A stretch of DNA of 64,000 nt from contig JBBHKE010000044.1 of the NCBI GenBank assembly GCA_037447655.1, positions 124,001-188,000 on the forward strand, in the 5' to 3' direction. The DNA comes from Zygnema cylindricum (lineage: Eukaryota > Streptophyta > Zygnematophyceae > Zygnematales > Zygnemataceae). The position numbers were made by a program, and so were the translations under genes. Under the pieces are notes generated by a model that saw only the letters and a program-made list of their open reading frames with translations, searched no databases and was not told the DNA's origin. This document shows, piece after piece, positions 1-10,573 of this stretch. How positions within the stretch are numbered: position 1 is the first letter of the stretch; every line of letters begins with the position of its first letter.

Positions 1-510
1 CATTAAGAATGGTTTCTACCATATTGCCATGGAACCGAAGCACAAGGAGAGAACTGCATTTTGGGCTGGTTCCAAAATTTATGAATGGATTTACATGCCC
101 TTCGCGCTTAAGAATACACCGGCAAAATTCCAACGGGCAATGGACGAAGCGCTCCGAGGAATCGACTGTGCTCGATGCTATATTGATAATGTTATCATCT
201 TCTTAAAGACTTTTGTGGAACATCTGAACATGTACAGATCGTTCTGCGGGCACTCCAAGCCGCGGGCTTGATATGTCCACCCGGGCAAAGGTATTTTTAG
301 GGTACAAAAAATCATTTACCTTGGACATGAGGTGACTCCCAAGACTGTGGGTCCCCACATGGTCAAGGTGGCAGCCCTTGACGCTCTAGCCTGACCACAG
401 GACATCTCGGCCCTTAGCACCTTTCTAGGTTTGGCCAACTATTATCGGCAGTTTATCCCGAGTTCAGTAGTCACGCTTAGCCCCTTAACCAGCTGATATC
501 GTTCCAGTTC
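1..510 (+). pseudogene. Ty3/Gypsy reverse transcriptase, C-terminal part (decayed)
   Basis: The frame open at 29-271 carries the palm of a Gypsy reverse transcriptase: residues YEWIYMPFALKNTPAKFQ match the family block (YEW..MPFGLKNAPATFQ), followed by YIDN where the catalytic YxDD is expected. The last catalytic Asp is therefore replaced by Asn. After 271 the thumb/connection region is recognisable only piecewise in alternating frames (for example LQAAGLICPP, FLGLANYYRQFI-like text around 415-460) and contains several stops and frameshifts. The window starts inside the element, so gag, protease and the RT N-terminus are not seen. It continues directly into RNase H. Confidence 0.85.
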
Positions 511-1146
511 TTGAAAGATGCTCTAAAGCAGCACCCCGTGCTCCGGATGCCTGATCACCAGCGGCCTTTCCTCCTTTATACCGATTGGAGCAAGTTTGGA
601 TTGGGAGCAATTTTGGCTCAAGTTGATGAAGCTAAAGCTGAATATGTGGTGGCCTACGCCAGCCGGAGTAACAACAGAGCTGAGGGGAATTATAGCAGTT
701 ACCACGGAGAGTTACTCGCAGCGGTATGGGCCATCCATTGTTCCCGGCCTTATTTTTACGGAGTCCGGTTCACCTTGTTTACGGATCACCAACCCCTAAA
801 ATGGATCATGGAAAATAGTAAGTTAACCGGCAAACTCGCCAGATGGGTTCTTATCCTGCAGGAATATGATTTCGACATTGTTCATAGAGCATGGGAAATC
901 CATGGGAATGCCGACGGACTTAGCCGGAATCTTGATATATTTACTATGGATTCTACCAGGACTCGGCAAAATGATGACCTTGAGACCAGTTTAGGGCTCA
1001 TTCGAGCATCCTCTACTTTCATCTGGCTTCCCCAATCTAGGGGGGCACTGTCAACTTTTTCCGCCAATGTGGAGAGGCAGGCGCCAATAGGGGCCGGACG
1101 GAAGGAGATCAGGAACGACCCCGATGCTCTCCAATCTATCCAGTAA
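511..1146 (+). pseudogene. Ty3/Gypsy RNase H domain
   Basis: A 211-codon open frame. Residues 1-145 are a Gypsy RT-linked RNase H: LLYTDWSKFGLGAILAQ (first catalytic Asp), then YHGELLAAVWAIHCSRPYFYG (catalytic Glu in GELLAAVWA), LFTDHQPLKWI (second Asp) and HGNADGLSRN (final Asp). All four expected acidic positions can be seen, so this is the best preserved part of the element. After about residue 150 the sequence is the spacer to integrase and is not recognisable. It has no start of its own and would be part of a polyprotein. Its RT is mutated upstream and its integrase is frameshifted downstream, so function as an element is lost. Confidence 0.9.
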
Positions 1147-1164
1147 GGGTCACCTCTTCCCTAC

Positions 1165-2045
1165 TTGATTGGAATTCAATTATCCCAAGTACAGACCCAA
1201 ATGGCTGCGTATGATTGGGACAGAGGCGTCCTCCTTCGGAAATGGTCAAACGACACTAAGAAAGTGGTTCCTCCCCCCTCTGACCGAGAAACTCTGATTT
1301 CCAATCTCCATCGGCAATGTGGACACTTCATGCAAAAGCGGACCACTTCCTTGGTTACGGGCTCTTATTGGTGGCATGGGTTGCGGAATGAAGTCAGCCA
1401 AATTGTGCAAACTAGCTCCTCATGCGATCAAGATAAGGCAGCCTTTGACAAAACGGGCGGGACTGAGCTTCATTCGTTTCCTATTTGGGGGATGTTTTTT
1501 ACGGTGGTCGTTGGATCATTTGGGTCCTCTTTCGACCAGCAAGCGTAGGAACCGCTTCGTGTTGGTCATGATATAATATGTTTCCATGTGGATGGAGTTG
1601 GTGGTTTTGCCCCAAAAGGAGTCCAAAGCAATTGCAGATGCCTTTTTTGCAAAGGGTTTTTAGCCTAATTCAGGGCGCCTACGGAATTTCTAAGCTCTAA
1701 ATTTGACGGAGAATTTTCCAACCTTTTGGAAAAATGCCTAGTCGACCATCGGCTGACCAGCCGTGACCACCCTCAAGCCGACGCTTTAGCCGAAAGGTGC
1801 GTACAAACAATGAAGTAGTCACTAAGAAAATATGCAGTTGAAGAAGATTTTGGGGAGTGGGACAGAAAAGTGCTTTGGATTGCTATGGGTTATAAATTCA
1901 GCACACAAGCTTCTCTACACTCCTATAGCCCTTATTTCATTCTTTTGGGACGGCATCCCATCTTGCTTGGGCCTGCATCAGCCCAAGCGGTGGTCCTCTT
2001 GGAGATGGATGCCTAGGGGACATTCAAAAATTTGATCGCCTATAG
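1165..2045 (+). pseudogene. Ty3/Gypsy integrase (decayed, frameshifted)
   Basis: The zinc-binding N-terminal domain is at 1165-1470: LHRQCGHFMQKRT and YWWHGLRNEV match the HHCC module LH..xGH...KT...YWWPGM, but the first Cys of the CxxC pair is gone (VQTSSSCDQDKAAF). A frameshift near 1480 moves the reading to the frame with WSLDHLGPLSTSKRRNRFV, the start of the catalytic core. Later segments include a HPQADALAER-like block near 1770-1800 (catalytic Glu region) and SYSPYFILLGRHPILLG near 1910-1970. At least three frame changes and several stops are present. It lies between RNase H and the PHD-bearing tail of the same element. Confidence 0.75.
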
Positions 2046-2168
2046 AGCAAAGATATTCCACTAAGAGATGCCTCTCGCCATGGGAAATTTGCAGGCGGCT
2101 TAACACCAACATCAGTTGTGGTATTCTCAACGCCATAGTGGGAATTATGTTTTCGGCAACGACGATTT

Positions 2169-2549
2169 ATGCCAGGGTACTTTGTATATCAGATACAACA
2201 GAAGAAAGACACGCTCGATGTTTCTGCCGAGAGAGTAATTTTGAAAGTGGTTGAAGTTTCCAACAAAGGGGTTCTTACATTGGAGGGAAAGGATGGTCGA
2301 CGAATTAAAGAAAATCAGATCAATGTGGCCCCTTGCCATCTTAGGGGATTCGAAGACAGACCCACTTTCCACTTAACTTACTTTGTCGATCCTCCTTCTT
2401 GTTCATCAGCTTACACTTAATCCTCCCAGCTACACGACTTATTTGTTTGCAATCAGTGTGGTGAGTGTTGGCATTCAGCCTGTCTCCCCTCCTCTTGGGA
2501 GCCACACCCTCTACCCTCCAGCATCTGGTTCTGTGGGAACTGCCAATAG
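2169..2549 (+). pseudogene. Gypsy pol C-terminal tail ending in a PHD-type zinc finger
   Basis: One frame runs from 2169 to a TAG at 2547-2549 with a single in-frame TAA at 2418-2420. The first part (MPGYFVYQIQQKKDTLDVSA, then VILKVVEVSNKGVLTLEGKD and NVAPCHL) is the beta-rich post-integrase tail of a Gypsy polyprotein. After the internal stop the same frame gives LFVCNQCGECWHSACLPSSW at 2439-2498 and then IWFCGNCQ before the stop. The order C-x2-C, WH-x2-C, W-x-C-x2-C is the second half of a C4HC3 PHD finger, which normally binds histone tails. The first CxxC pair is not clear. I recall Gypsy polyproteins with a terminal PHD in some non-flowering plants and algae; this is not checked here. 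It could aid chromatin targeting (inference). Confidence 0.65.
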
Positions 2550-2587
2550 AGCGGGTAATTGTTTTTATATTTTAATCACGGTTGACT

Positions 2588-2598
2588 AAGAGGGGGGG
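2588..2598 (+). promoter_or_regulatory. Candidate polypurine tract of the Gypsy element
   Basis: AAGAGGGGGGG follows the pol stop by about 40 bases, where a plus-strand-priming polypurine tract and the 3' LTR boundary are expected. The 5' LTR lies outside the window, so the boundary cannot be confirmed by comparing the two LTRs. Confidence 0.5.
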
Positions 2599-2975
2599 AA
2601 ATTGGGATATCAGCCCGATTACCGAGACCCAAATCCCTTTCCTCGGCCATGGGGGGGATAGGAAGGGGGAGGGGATAACTTTCGCCTTCCCCATGCGCTC
2701 ATCCCTATTCCGTGTCCAAGCATCTCTCCTATTTTGCATGCATATCTATGGGAGGGATGTGGGCAGCAATGGGCATGATCATCATTTTGGGGAGCATTCG
2801 CATTCCGAGTTTATTTGCAGGACTCTAATGTCGACGACTCCGGGCTGTGGGCCTTGTTGTTTTTGAAGGTTTAGTTTCGTGCATACGTGAAATTTGGTGC
2901 GCACGCGACGTTTCATGCGTATATATTTTACTTGATGTACTATGGAGTTTTGAACAGATTTGCGGTTCAGGGGAG
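2599..2975 (+). other. Possible start of the Gypsy 3' LTR
   Basis: The stretch follows the polypurine tract and has no coding content. It includes a TATA-like run near 2921 (GTATATATTTT). No second copy exists in the window and no LTR end was found, because a TIR element starts at 2976. Confidence 0.3.
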
Positions 2976-3517
2976 CTACACCGCCAATCGTTATTAGCGT
3001 GGGAGTTTGATAAGCGTATAATAATAATTACAGTGGTGTACGCTATTTAAGAATTTGAAAATTTTGGAAAATATCATAAATTCTAATTGTTTGATTATGG
3101 TTATTTGGATCTTTGAAAATAAAAATGTCGGTCACAAACATGCTTACACTAATATAGATTCTCGAACAAAATCTAACAAATTGTACATAAATCGTACATT
3201 CACACGGTCTAAACGCAGCTGTCGGACGAATTTGTGGGAACGGGATTTTTTACGACCTTGTTTTTTTTCCTTTTTAGAACGCACATTCTCATGCGTCCGC
3301 GGTTACTAAAACTAATTTATTGTACTTTTTAACTTAAAAAAGTACATTTATGTACGGTCTGACACTGACCGTACACCACTCCATTTAAGACACAACGTAC
3401 TGAAAATAACCCTAAATAGAATAAAGAAAAAAATAGAATGAACTACACTAATGGAGAATAAAAAAAAAAGCAGGACGGAATTAGTGTACACAACGCTAAT
3501 AACGATTGGCGGTGTAG
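2976..3517. mobile_element. Non-autonomous DNA element with 25-bp perfect terminal inverted repeats
   Basis: Positions 2976-3000 and 3493-3517 are exact 25-bp inverted repeats. The inner part of the repeat, ATCGTTATTAGCG, is also found near 19339 and resembles the ends of the small MITEs at 51431 and 57002. The 492-bp interior has no protein-coding signal. It contains a perfect hairpin at 3351-3375 (arms TGTACGGTC/GACCGTACA) that recurs at 54822-54844. No target-site duplication could be identified immediately outside the repeats, so the true termini and the superfamily remain open. Confidence 0.6.
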
Positions 3518-4540
3518 TGTACAAGTGAAATTAATGTGACGTAAGGAATAAAAATTTAATGGTGCGGAATGCGCTAGGAAATGAACGGCGGATCGCGAAG
3601 CGATCCGACATGAAATGTTTGACATATTTAAATTGTACGCCGGCCGTACGGAACCTAATGTTACGGGCAACAATTATGGAAAGTACGCGATGGTACATAG
3701 AATCTATTTTGGAAAGGTGTACTATTAAGTGTACTTCATTTGCGACGTATTTATCGAAAATGACGTGTACCTTATATGCGACAAGGCGCATTTATGACGA
3801 AGTACGCGGTTTCGGTACGGACAATATTTAGATGGTACCGTATCGTTTCGACAGAGGATTGTGTTGCACTTTGAGGCGTCCGCTGGTTTTTGATGATTCA
3901 CACTATTTTGAGGACATGAAATCAAATTGAATTGTACATATGTGATGACGACTTGCTGCGTGGACTTATCGGCAAGTGACTAAGCGAGTTATCACTTATG
4001 ACGCAGATTTGTAGATACGTCGGTGTAGATATTTGAAACTTCAATGTTTTGTTATATGCGAATTAATGATTTAATGTTGATTAAACTAGTTTATATTTTA
4101 CGTGATCAATTAGGGTTTCGACAGTTTAATTTGTGTGTGTTCATGTGTCGTATTTGCAAACAAGTGTACGCTTACGATTGCTTGACTTTCAAGTGTACGC
4201 TTACGATTAATTTATTCTTAGTGCTGGTCTATTATGGTTAAATAGGACTTGATGACAGTTACGTCATGTATGTTGGTTATTTTGACACTTAGTGATTTGT
4301 TGACAGCTCACAAGTGTATATATAGGAATGAGCTTTGTTAGGAAAAATAATCAATGCTGGTTAGTAAAGTGGGGACCAAAGATGTAGTATTTTAGGGTTG
4401 TCGATTAGGTCATGCACTTTGAATGATATAATGATTATTTGATTATACTTTGGTTATACTTTTGTTTATGTGTGATGCATTCGTAGTTTATCATTTATTT
4501 ATGTTATTATATATATGTTTGATATGCAGTGTTTATGCAT
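3518..4540. other. No gene recognised; short repeats only
   Basis: Open frames here are short and resemble no known family. There is a perfect hairpin around 3588-3606 (CGGATCGC-GAA-GCGATCCG) and a 19-bp direct repeat starting at 4161 and 4190 (CAAGTGTACGCTTACGATT). A TATATATAGG stretch near 4318 resembles the promoter region of the family C LTR (about 20813), so part of this could be a very old LTR. Confidence 0.4.
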
Positions 4541-4681
4541 TTGTCCTAAGGTTTGTTTATGTTGATTATTCCATCAAACCTTAGTTGTTGTCCTAAGGTT
4601 TGTTCATGTTTATTATTCCATCAAACCTTAGTTGTTGTCATAGGGTTTATTTATGTTGATTATTCCATGAAACCCTAAATG
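4541..4681 (+). repeat. Three 47-bp tandem units, each able to form a hairpin
   Basis: Units start at 4541, 4588 and 4635. In the first two, TAAGGTTT pairs with AAACCTTA about 30 bases later. In the third, the arms read TAGGGTTT and AAACCCTA, so both sides of the stem changed together and pairing is kept. No neighbouring gene was recognised. Confidence 0.75.
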
Positions 4682-5094
4682 TTGTTATACGCATATCGAG
4701 GATACATTTCACATGATTGTTCATTAGCCTAGCTTTGCTTAACATTTTGTTTGATAGTTTGGGTTGCTTCTGCGGTCTATTTTAGACCAAAGAACAACAA
4801 GCCCTTCCCTCACGTTAATCAGGCACGCTCAACAGTTGTCAAGCTTGTGTGTTTTTAGGCATACCTTCATATCACCAAGGATTTCCGGGCCCTTTTTACT
4901 TTGTACGGTCTTCAGAGTACGGAGGAGTGAGTGCACCAAGCGAAACGAGATCATTGTATTTCCTAAAGTGAGCGGAACGCACTTTATTTGGCGCCTAACG
5001 GAGGCCCGACGACAAAGTTCTACCGTCTCAAAGATTGCAATTACGTTACATGGGACCAGTTTCCAACAACCCCCGTGGGGGGTACATTGTGGAT

Positions 5095-6074
5095 TGCAAC
5101 TCATAGTAGGCAGCTAACCAGAAGCCTTAAGGATAACCTCAATCCCTTAGTATTATTATGAGTATTGCTGACACTCTGACAAAATACACACTGACCAAAC
5201 AGAACCCCTTGGTAGAGCTTACTCCCCTAAGTTTGCCACAAGAAGAATACTTGAATTTGCTCCCCTGAGCAGTGAATTATCAATGGTCAAAGATGACCTT
5301 TTATACAAAAGCGCTCTGGGAGAGAGGCTGCTTCCTATATTTTCTAAGTCCTGAACCCCTCTCTTAACCCTTTACTACTGAAGTACGAAGCCAATCAACT
5401 CAGTGTACAGTACAAAAAGGTACTTGGCCCGGAGTACTTTCTGTACAGCCATTCAACGACATGGCCAAGGAGACGACGCCAACCATGTCTGGGTTCACCA
5501 TGGTATGTCCCGGAGATGCCGCCATCCAATGTCAGGTTGCCACGTGTCACCCGGTGTGGCTGTGACCGCAAATCGCCAAAACGTTCATTCGGCTATGCCG
5601 GCTTCTTCCTCCGCCGTCGGATTAATATCGGCCTTAATTTATAACTGTTAAAATACAAGCAGTACTTTTCAATGCAATTTTGTCTAACTGAGTCAACGTG
5701 ATTGTGGTCCTTTTGTCAGTTAAATGAACTTTCCTATTTGCACATTTTTAAGTAGTTATCATACCCTATATACTTCGACACAAGTGTTAGGCTACATGGT
5801 AACGATGCAGGGCTATTTGGACGGACCGTAGGTACCAAGATCAAATCCTGGGTCCGTTTACCTTTTTGGTAAGTTTAACAAAGGACTGCTTTTTGACTCT
5901 AGGAGAAGCATAGGCAGCCATGGCTCTAGCTTCTTCTTCAGCCTCCAGTGACTACGACAAGTATGGGGGCTAGAGAGAGAAGTTAGAAGCAGGTAACCTC
6001 TGCTTTTTCCTTCCTCATCTTAGATTATTTAAGAAACCTAGAAAATACATAATAAAAGCCTTCTAATTTCAACA
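5095..6074 (-). mobile_element. Solo LTR (Copia type) inside the palindrome
   Basis: On the minus strand it starts TGTTGAAATTAG and ends GAGTTGCA. It is flanked by TGGAT at 5090-5094 and 6075-6079, and the empty site is preserved in the other palindrome arm. At 980 bp it has the usual layout of this LTR group: a TATTTTCTAGG block near its start, a CATGGCT block, an antisense tRNA-like module and a distal promoter region. No internal sequence remains, so it arose by LTR-LTR recombination. Confidence 0.92.
5787..5860 (+). promoter_or_regulatory. tRNA-like A/B-box module antisense to the LTR
   Basis: B-box-like AGATCAAATCC, then the CCTGGGTCCG segment and a TTTTT run at about 5863. The A-box half (GGCTACATGGTAACGATGC) is degenerate. 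It lies 214-287 bp from the LTR start, the same place as in the other LTRs. Confidence 0.45.
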
Positions 6075-8180
6075 TGGATTGCCACGTAACTTCCCGGATT
6101 TGCATTTAGATTATGCTGGTAGCTGTCAGTAGGAATTTAGTTCAGTTTAGCTGACTTGTCGTCCATTAATTACGTTAGGTCAAAGTCTGGCAAGTTAGTG
6201 TTCTTTTCAAGACTTTGTCTTATAATAGTGGACCAAATTATTACTTCCAGCCGCAGATCTAGCCGCGGTCCTGAGCAGAACTTTTTGCCCCGAGTGTAGT
6301 ACGGATTATTTTGTCTCATGTCATTTCCATTACACTTCCTTGCCGCTCATTGGTTAATATCGTAGCTTTGACTTTGGACCTGCAATTTGACAAACTTTGA
6401 TGTATAAGGCACTTGGGGTCTTAGGAGACAGGTTGCTTTTTAGTACTGTCTCATGTGAAAACCCTCAAAAAATTTCCAACAAACCTTCTTTTAGAGAATC
6501 TTTGTGTTGTTTTGACTATTTTGCCATCTTGGTTTTGGATCTGTCCTTTGTGGAAATCCCAGTCCGGGCGGGTAGTTGGCACTATTTTTCTTTTGGGTGA
6601 TTTTGGACTTTTTGTTGTTTGGAACCGAGAAGAGTGTGGTCGGTTCCAAGTTGCGGACACCAAAAGTTGCACCAGTACCATACCTTTTGACGATACTTTC
6701 GCGAGAGGGGTCGCCTTTTTCTAATTGTCCTCGTTGATTGCTGCGGTATGTTAAAGCTTGCTTCGCTACATTTCACAATTTCTATCTTTTGTTCTCTTTT
6801 CTGGGGAAGTGATATCGTTAAATTTGGAAAGCCAATCATATTTATTTATATATATCTACGTGGTAGTGCATTTGTGTCTTTGTCAAGAGTTCTATTTGCT
6901 TGGGAGTGACCGTTCCTGAGTAAACTGAAACCCCCTGGATCAGGACAGAGGGTTTTGAGGGAACAAGTGTGAAAGACCCCCCGTAGACAAAGTTGCTTTG
7001 TCTACAGAAGAAGTCTATCACATTTGTTTCCTCAAAACCCATTGTTTGATCCACGGGGTTTCAGTTTACTCAAGAATGGTCACTCCAAAGCAAAAAGAAC
7101 CCTAGACGAAGACACAAATGCACTACCACGTAGAAATTTATAAATAAATATGATTGGCTTTCCGGATTTAACAATATCACCTTGCCCCGGAAAAGAGAAT
7201 TAAAGATAGAAAGTGTGAAATGTAGCGAAGTAAGCTTTAACATACCCCAACAAACAACGAGGACAATTAGAAAAAGGCTACCCCTCCTGCGATAGTATCG
7301 TCAAAAGGTATGGTACTCGTGCAACCTTTCGTGTCCGCAACTCGGAACCGACCAGACTCTTCTCGGTTCCAAACAAAAAAAAGTCCAAAATCACCCAAAA
7401 GAAAAATAGTGCCAACTACCCGCCCGGACTGTGATTTCCACAAAAGACAGATCTAAAACCAAGATGGCAATAGAGTCAAAACAACACAAAGATTCTCCAA
7501 AAGAAGGTTTCTTGGAATTTCAGAGGGTTTTCACAGGAGACATTACAGAAAAGCAACCTGTCTCCTTCGACCCCAAGTGCCTTATACATTAAATTTTGTC
7601 AAATTATAGGTTTAAAGTCAAAGCTACCCTATTAACCAATGAGCGGCAAGCAAGTGTAATGGAACTGACATGAGACAAAATAATCCGTACTACACTCAAG
7701 GCAAAAAGTTTTGTTCCGGACTGCGACTAGATCCGCGGCAGGAAGTAATTATTTGGTCCACTATTATTAGACAAAGTCTTGAAAAGGACATTAGCTTTCC
7801 AGACTTTGACCTAACGAAATTAATGGACCCCGGGTCAGCTGAGACTAAACTAAATTCCTACTAACGGCTACCATCACAATCTAAATGCAAATCCGGAAGT
7901 TACGTGGCAATCCACAATGTACCCCCCACGGGGGCTGTTGGAAACTAGTCCTGTGTAACGGAATTACAATCTTTGAGACGGTAGAACTTTGTCGACCGGC
8001 TTCTGTTAGGCGCCAAATAACGTGCGTTTCGCTCAGTTTAGGAAATACAATGATCTCGTCCAGTTTGGTGTAGTCACTCTTTCGTACTCTGAAAACCGTA
8101 CAAAGTAAAAAGGGCCTAGAAATCCTTGGTGATATGAAGGTATGCCTGAAAAGCACATGAGCTTGACAACAGAGGTTTGT

Positions 8181-8867
8181 CTTTTTGCTAATTAGTTTAT
8201 TAGTGTAGATTTGCTCAGTCTAACATACCTCAAACTATTCCGGTATACTCACAATAGTTTAGGTAGATGGTGGATACCGTACGGTTGGTATGCATCCGTA
8301 CATTCAGTAGTGAACTCTCTGAGTAAAACTTGTAGGACTTAGAATATTTTGAGTATCACAGTCGAGTTTATCAAAGCAATGGCAGACTGTTTTGTGCATC
8401 TTTGACCTGTTGATGTGATCACTCTTTTTGGTTTTTTCATGTGAAACTTTGTGAAATTATTCTATGATATATAATCTATATTTGTGTGCAGTTTCATTTT
8501 ATTCTGTAATTTCTGTAAGTTTCTGTGAGAGGTCTAAGTGGTTAGTTTGTGAAGCTGTCAGTTGTTTTTATGAAACTTTGGAGCTTATACCTTCTAGATT
8601 CCTTTGTGGATTTGGTTCTTACTTTGGGAGCTTACAGTGTATATAGTATAATGCCTTTTGGTGCATTTTTATAGGATTATATTAATTGTGGAGTAATCTA
8701 TGTTGTCTGAAAAACAGCTGTTTAAGGGGTCGTATATGGTGCTTCCGAGTGTAGTCCATGGCTGAAATAGGCTATGGACATTATGTGACCTCCATTAGTA
8801 CACAGAATGTCTATCTTATATGAAGCCTTTATGATAATATTTGCACTTTTGACTTTGGCAATGAATA
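8181..8867. other. No gene recognised
   Basis: AT-rich sequence to the right of the palindrome with only short open frames and no family match that I can see. Confidence 0.4.
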
Positions 8868-9623
8868 AGTGACAACCTGGCACGCCAAAAACTGTGACCA
8901 ACTACACCTCGTGTAGCGTGGACTTCTGTGAGTTCGCAGCACAAAGAATCACTAAATTTGCTCACCTGAGCATTAAGTTATGGTTGTTCAAAGACATTGA
9001 ATTTATACAGATGGCCTATGGGAGAGAGGGCTTTCAAAAATGTCTAAGCTCTAAGAACCTACTCATAGCCCTTTTAGACTAATCAAATTACCATACACTA
9101 CATAATATACATAAAAAGTACGGTAGCCGCAGTACTTTATATACAAAAATATTCGGCAACACTTCAGTCTGCCACGTGGCAAGTAAGCCGTCTCCATTTT
9201 GTCTTTTTCTTCTTCGACTCCTATAGGATGGTGCCACGTGTTATTTTCCTCCACTTTGGCGTAGTGCTCCTAGAAAAACCTTTTCGGCATGCCGGCACTC
9301 ACGCGTGTCGTACGATCGTAATTCGGTGATCAATTTCAGTCGTTCGATATGATGGCGCGCGGAAAAAATGTTGATCGTTGAAATTCACTGATCGTCATTC
9401 CTTGTTGACCATTGAATTTATACAGTCGTCATCTCGTTTGAACTTTCAAAAATGGGTCTTACTTCGCGAACCGTCGATAGTGAAACGACATTTGATTTCG
9501 TTACGTTCATTTCGTACCGTACAGTATTTCGTGCGCTACTGTACCTTTCAATGTTTCATTTCGTTGAAATGTGTCGCCGCGTCACTCTAAAAATATTTAT
9601 CAAATACAATATTGGTACTGATT
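8868..9623 (-). mobile_element. LTR (Copia type), distal piece, split by Copia A1
   Basis: The block at about 8885-8990 (caccTCGTGTAGCGTGGACT, ttgctcacctgagcattaag) matches the 3'-terminal region of other LTRs of this group, for example 36830-36925, in minus orientation. The sequence then passes through the promoter region (9010-9200) and U3. Copia A1 is inserted at 9624. The matching proximal piece is at 15377-15894. The distal terminus is not sharply defined. Confidence 0.65.
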
Positions 9624-10454
9624 TGTTGTTCTGGGACAACTGCTGGTACTGAAGATGAAGAAGATGCAGCAGTAGTAGTCATTGTAGAACAAAACAAGAA
9701 ATACCAATGGCAAAACAACAACTTTGACAGAAAATAACCTTCAACATAGGGACAAAATAGTTCTGAAAATCAACCACAATATAGATATTATACAAAGGAA
9801 CACACACATAAAATTTCACTTAATTCTGCTCATATATCTGTGAGATATTCAGAGAGGAATTTTCATAAAACTGAGTGTACAGTTTTCATATCATTTGTTC
9901 CTAATAACTCAAATTCACTAAGTCCTACTTCTATATACTGAACTTACACTAAGCTGTACGAAGGTATTCGAGCAGTACATCTAACATTCTAACACTGCAA
10001 ATACTGTGAGTATACCTGTGTAATAAAGGTATGTCATAAACCACATCCTTAACACTAAACAACTAATTCACTACAGACAAAATTATGTTCTACAAAATAT
10101 TTACATCAACGTTTAGAGAACGTAAAGTGATAGTAATCTAGTCATGCCGAGTCAGTATTTGTTGGCGGCGGCTGTCAGTCGTCCGATTAGAGGATTTGGC
10201 ACCCTAGATGTGACTTCACGAAGTCCTGTGGTCCTGCTGAATTTCCGTACGTCCACGGATGACATACTCACGCAATTCTCTCAACTGGCGACGCATGTCC
10301 CAAGTGTGAATAAACCATGAACTCCCAACTTCACTGTCACACTAATTTCAGTAAGTACTGAACCGAACTCAACAAAAAAAAACTTAAGTCCTGAACAACT
10401 CTCTCCCCCTCACAGCTAAGGCATAGAGAGGACTAAAGCTTTCTAAAAACAACA
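9624..10454 (-). repeat. 3' LTR of Copia A1
   Basis: 831 bp, matching the 5' LTR at 14531-15376. It lacks about 14 bp near its U5 end (around 9693) that the 5' LTR has, and shows scattered substitutions. The U5 end encodes the first Gag residues, as in the 5' LTR. Confidence 0.93.
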
Positions 10455-10470
10455 CTCCCCTAAATCTTTA
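10455..10470 (-). promoter_or_regulatory. Polypurine tract of Copia A1
   Basis: Reading the minus strand, TAAAGATTTAGGGGAG abuts the 3' LTR start. In A2 the same position reads CTTTCGGAGAG, so the tract differs between the copies. Confidence 0.7.
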
Positions 10471-10573
10471 GACTCTGCTAGTCACTTAGTCCATATGCCT
10501 CTCTACAAAACTTCAATTTGGGTGCAGGCAAAGGTTTGGTCATCATATCAGCCACCATTTGCTCATCCGGTAA

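Larger units (their letters stand above)
4835..8180. repeat. Large palindrome (inverted duplication), arms about 1.2 kb
   Basis: The left arm is 4835-5094 plus 6075-6993 and the right arm is about 6996-8180. The centre is GTAGACAAAG-TTG-CTTTGTCTAC at 6983-7005. Outward from it the two sides match with scattered substitutions and small indels, for example 6559-6590 against the complement of 7405-7440 and 6345-6430 against 7560-7640. The left arm is split by a solo LTR (5095-6074); removing it and one TGGAT restores continuity with the right arm. Similarity fades near 4835 and 8180 (TTGTCAAGCT on both sides). Both arms keep a frame of about 90 codons (left 4850-5098 plus, right 7900-8156 minus) with many replacements, so coding selection is not evident. 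A transcript would fold into one long hairpin. Confidence 0.9.

Noticed and set aside
4655-4680. Telomere-type repeat (AAACCCTAAA)
   Set aside because: A single occurrence explained by the 47-bp tandem unit.
4541-4681. CRISPR-like array
   Set aside because: Units are contiguous without unique spacers and the context is a plant genome.
4764-5117. 117-codon frame in the left palindrome arm with a 91-codon counterpart in the right arm (7881-8156)
   Set aside because: The two frames differ at many residues, have no recognisable motif, and their agreement follows from the DNA duplication.
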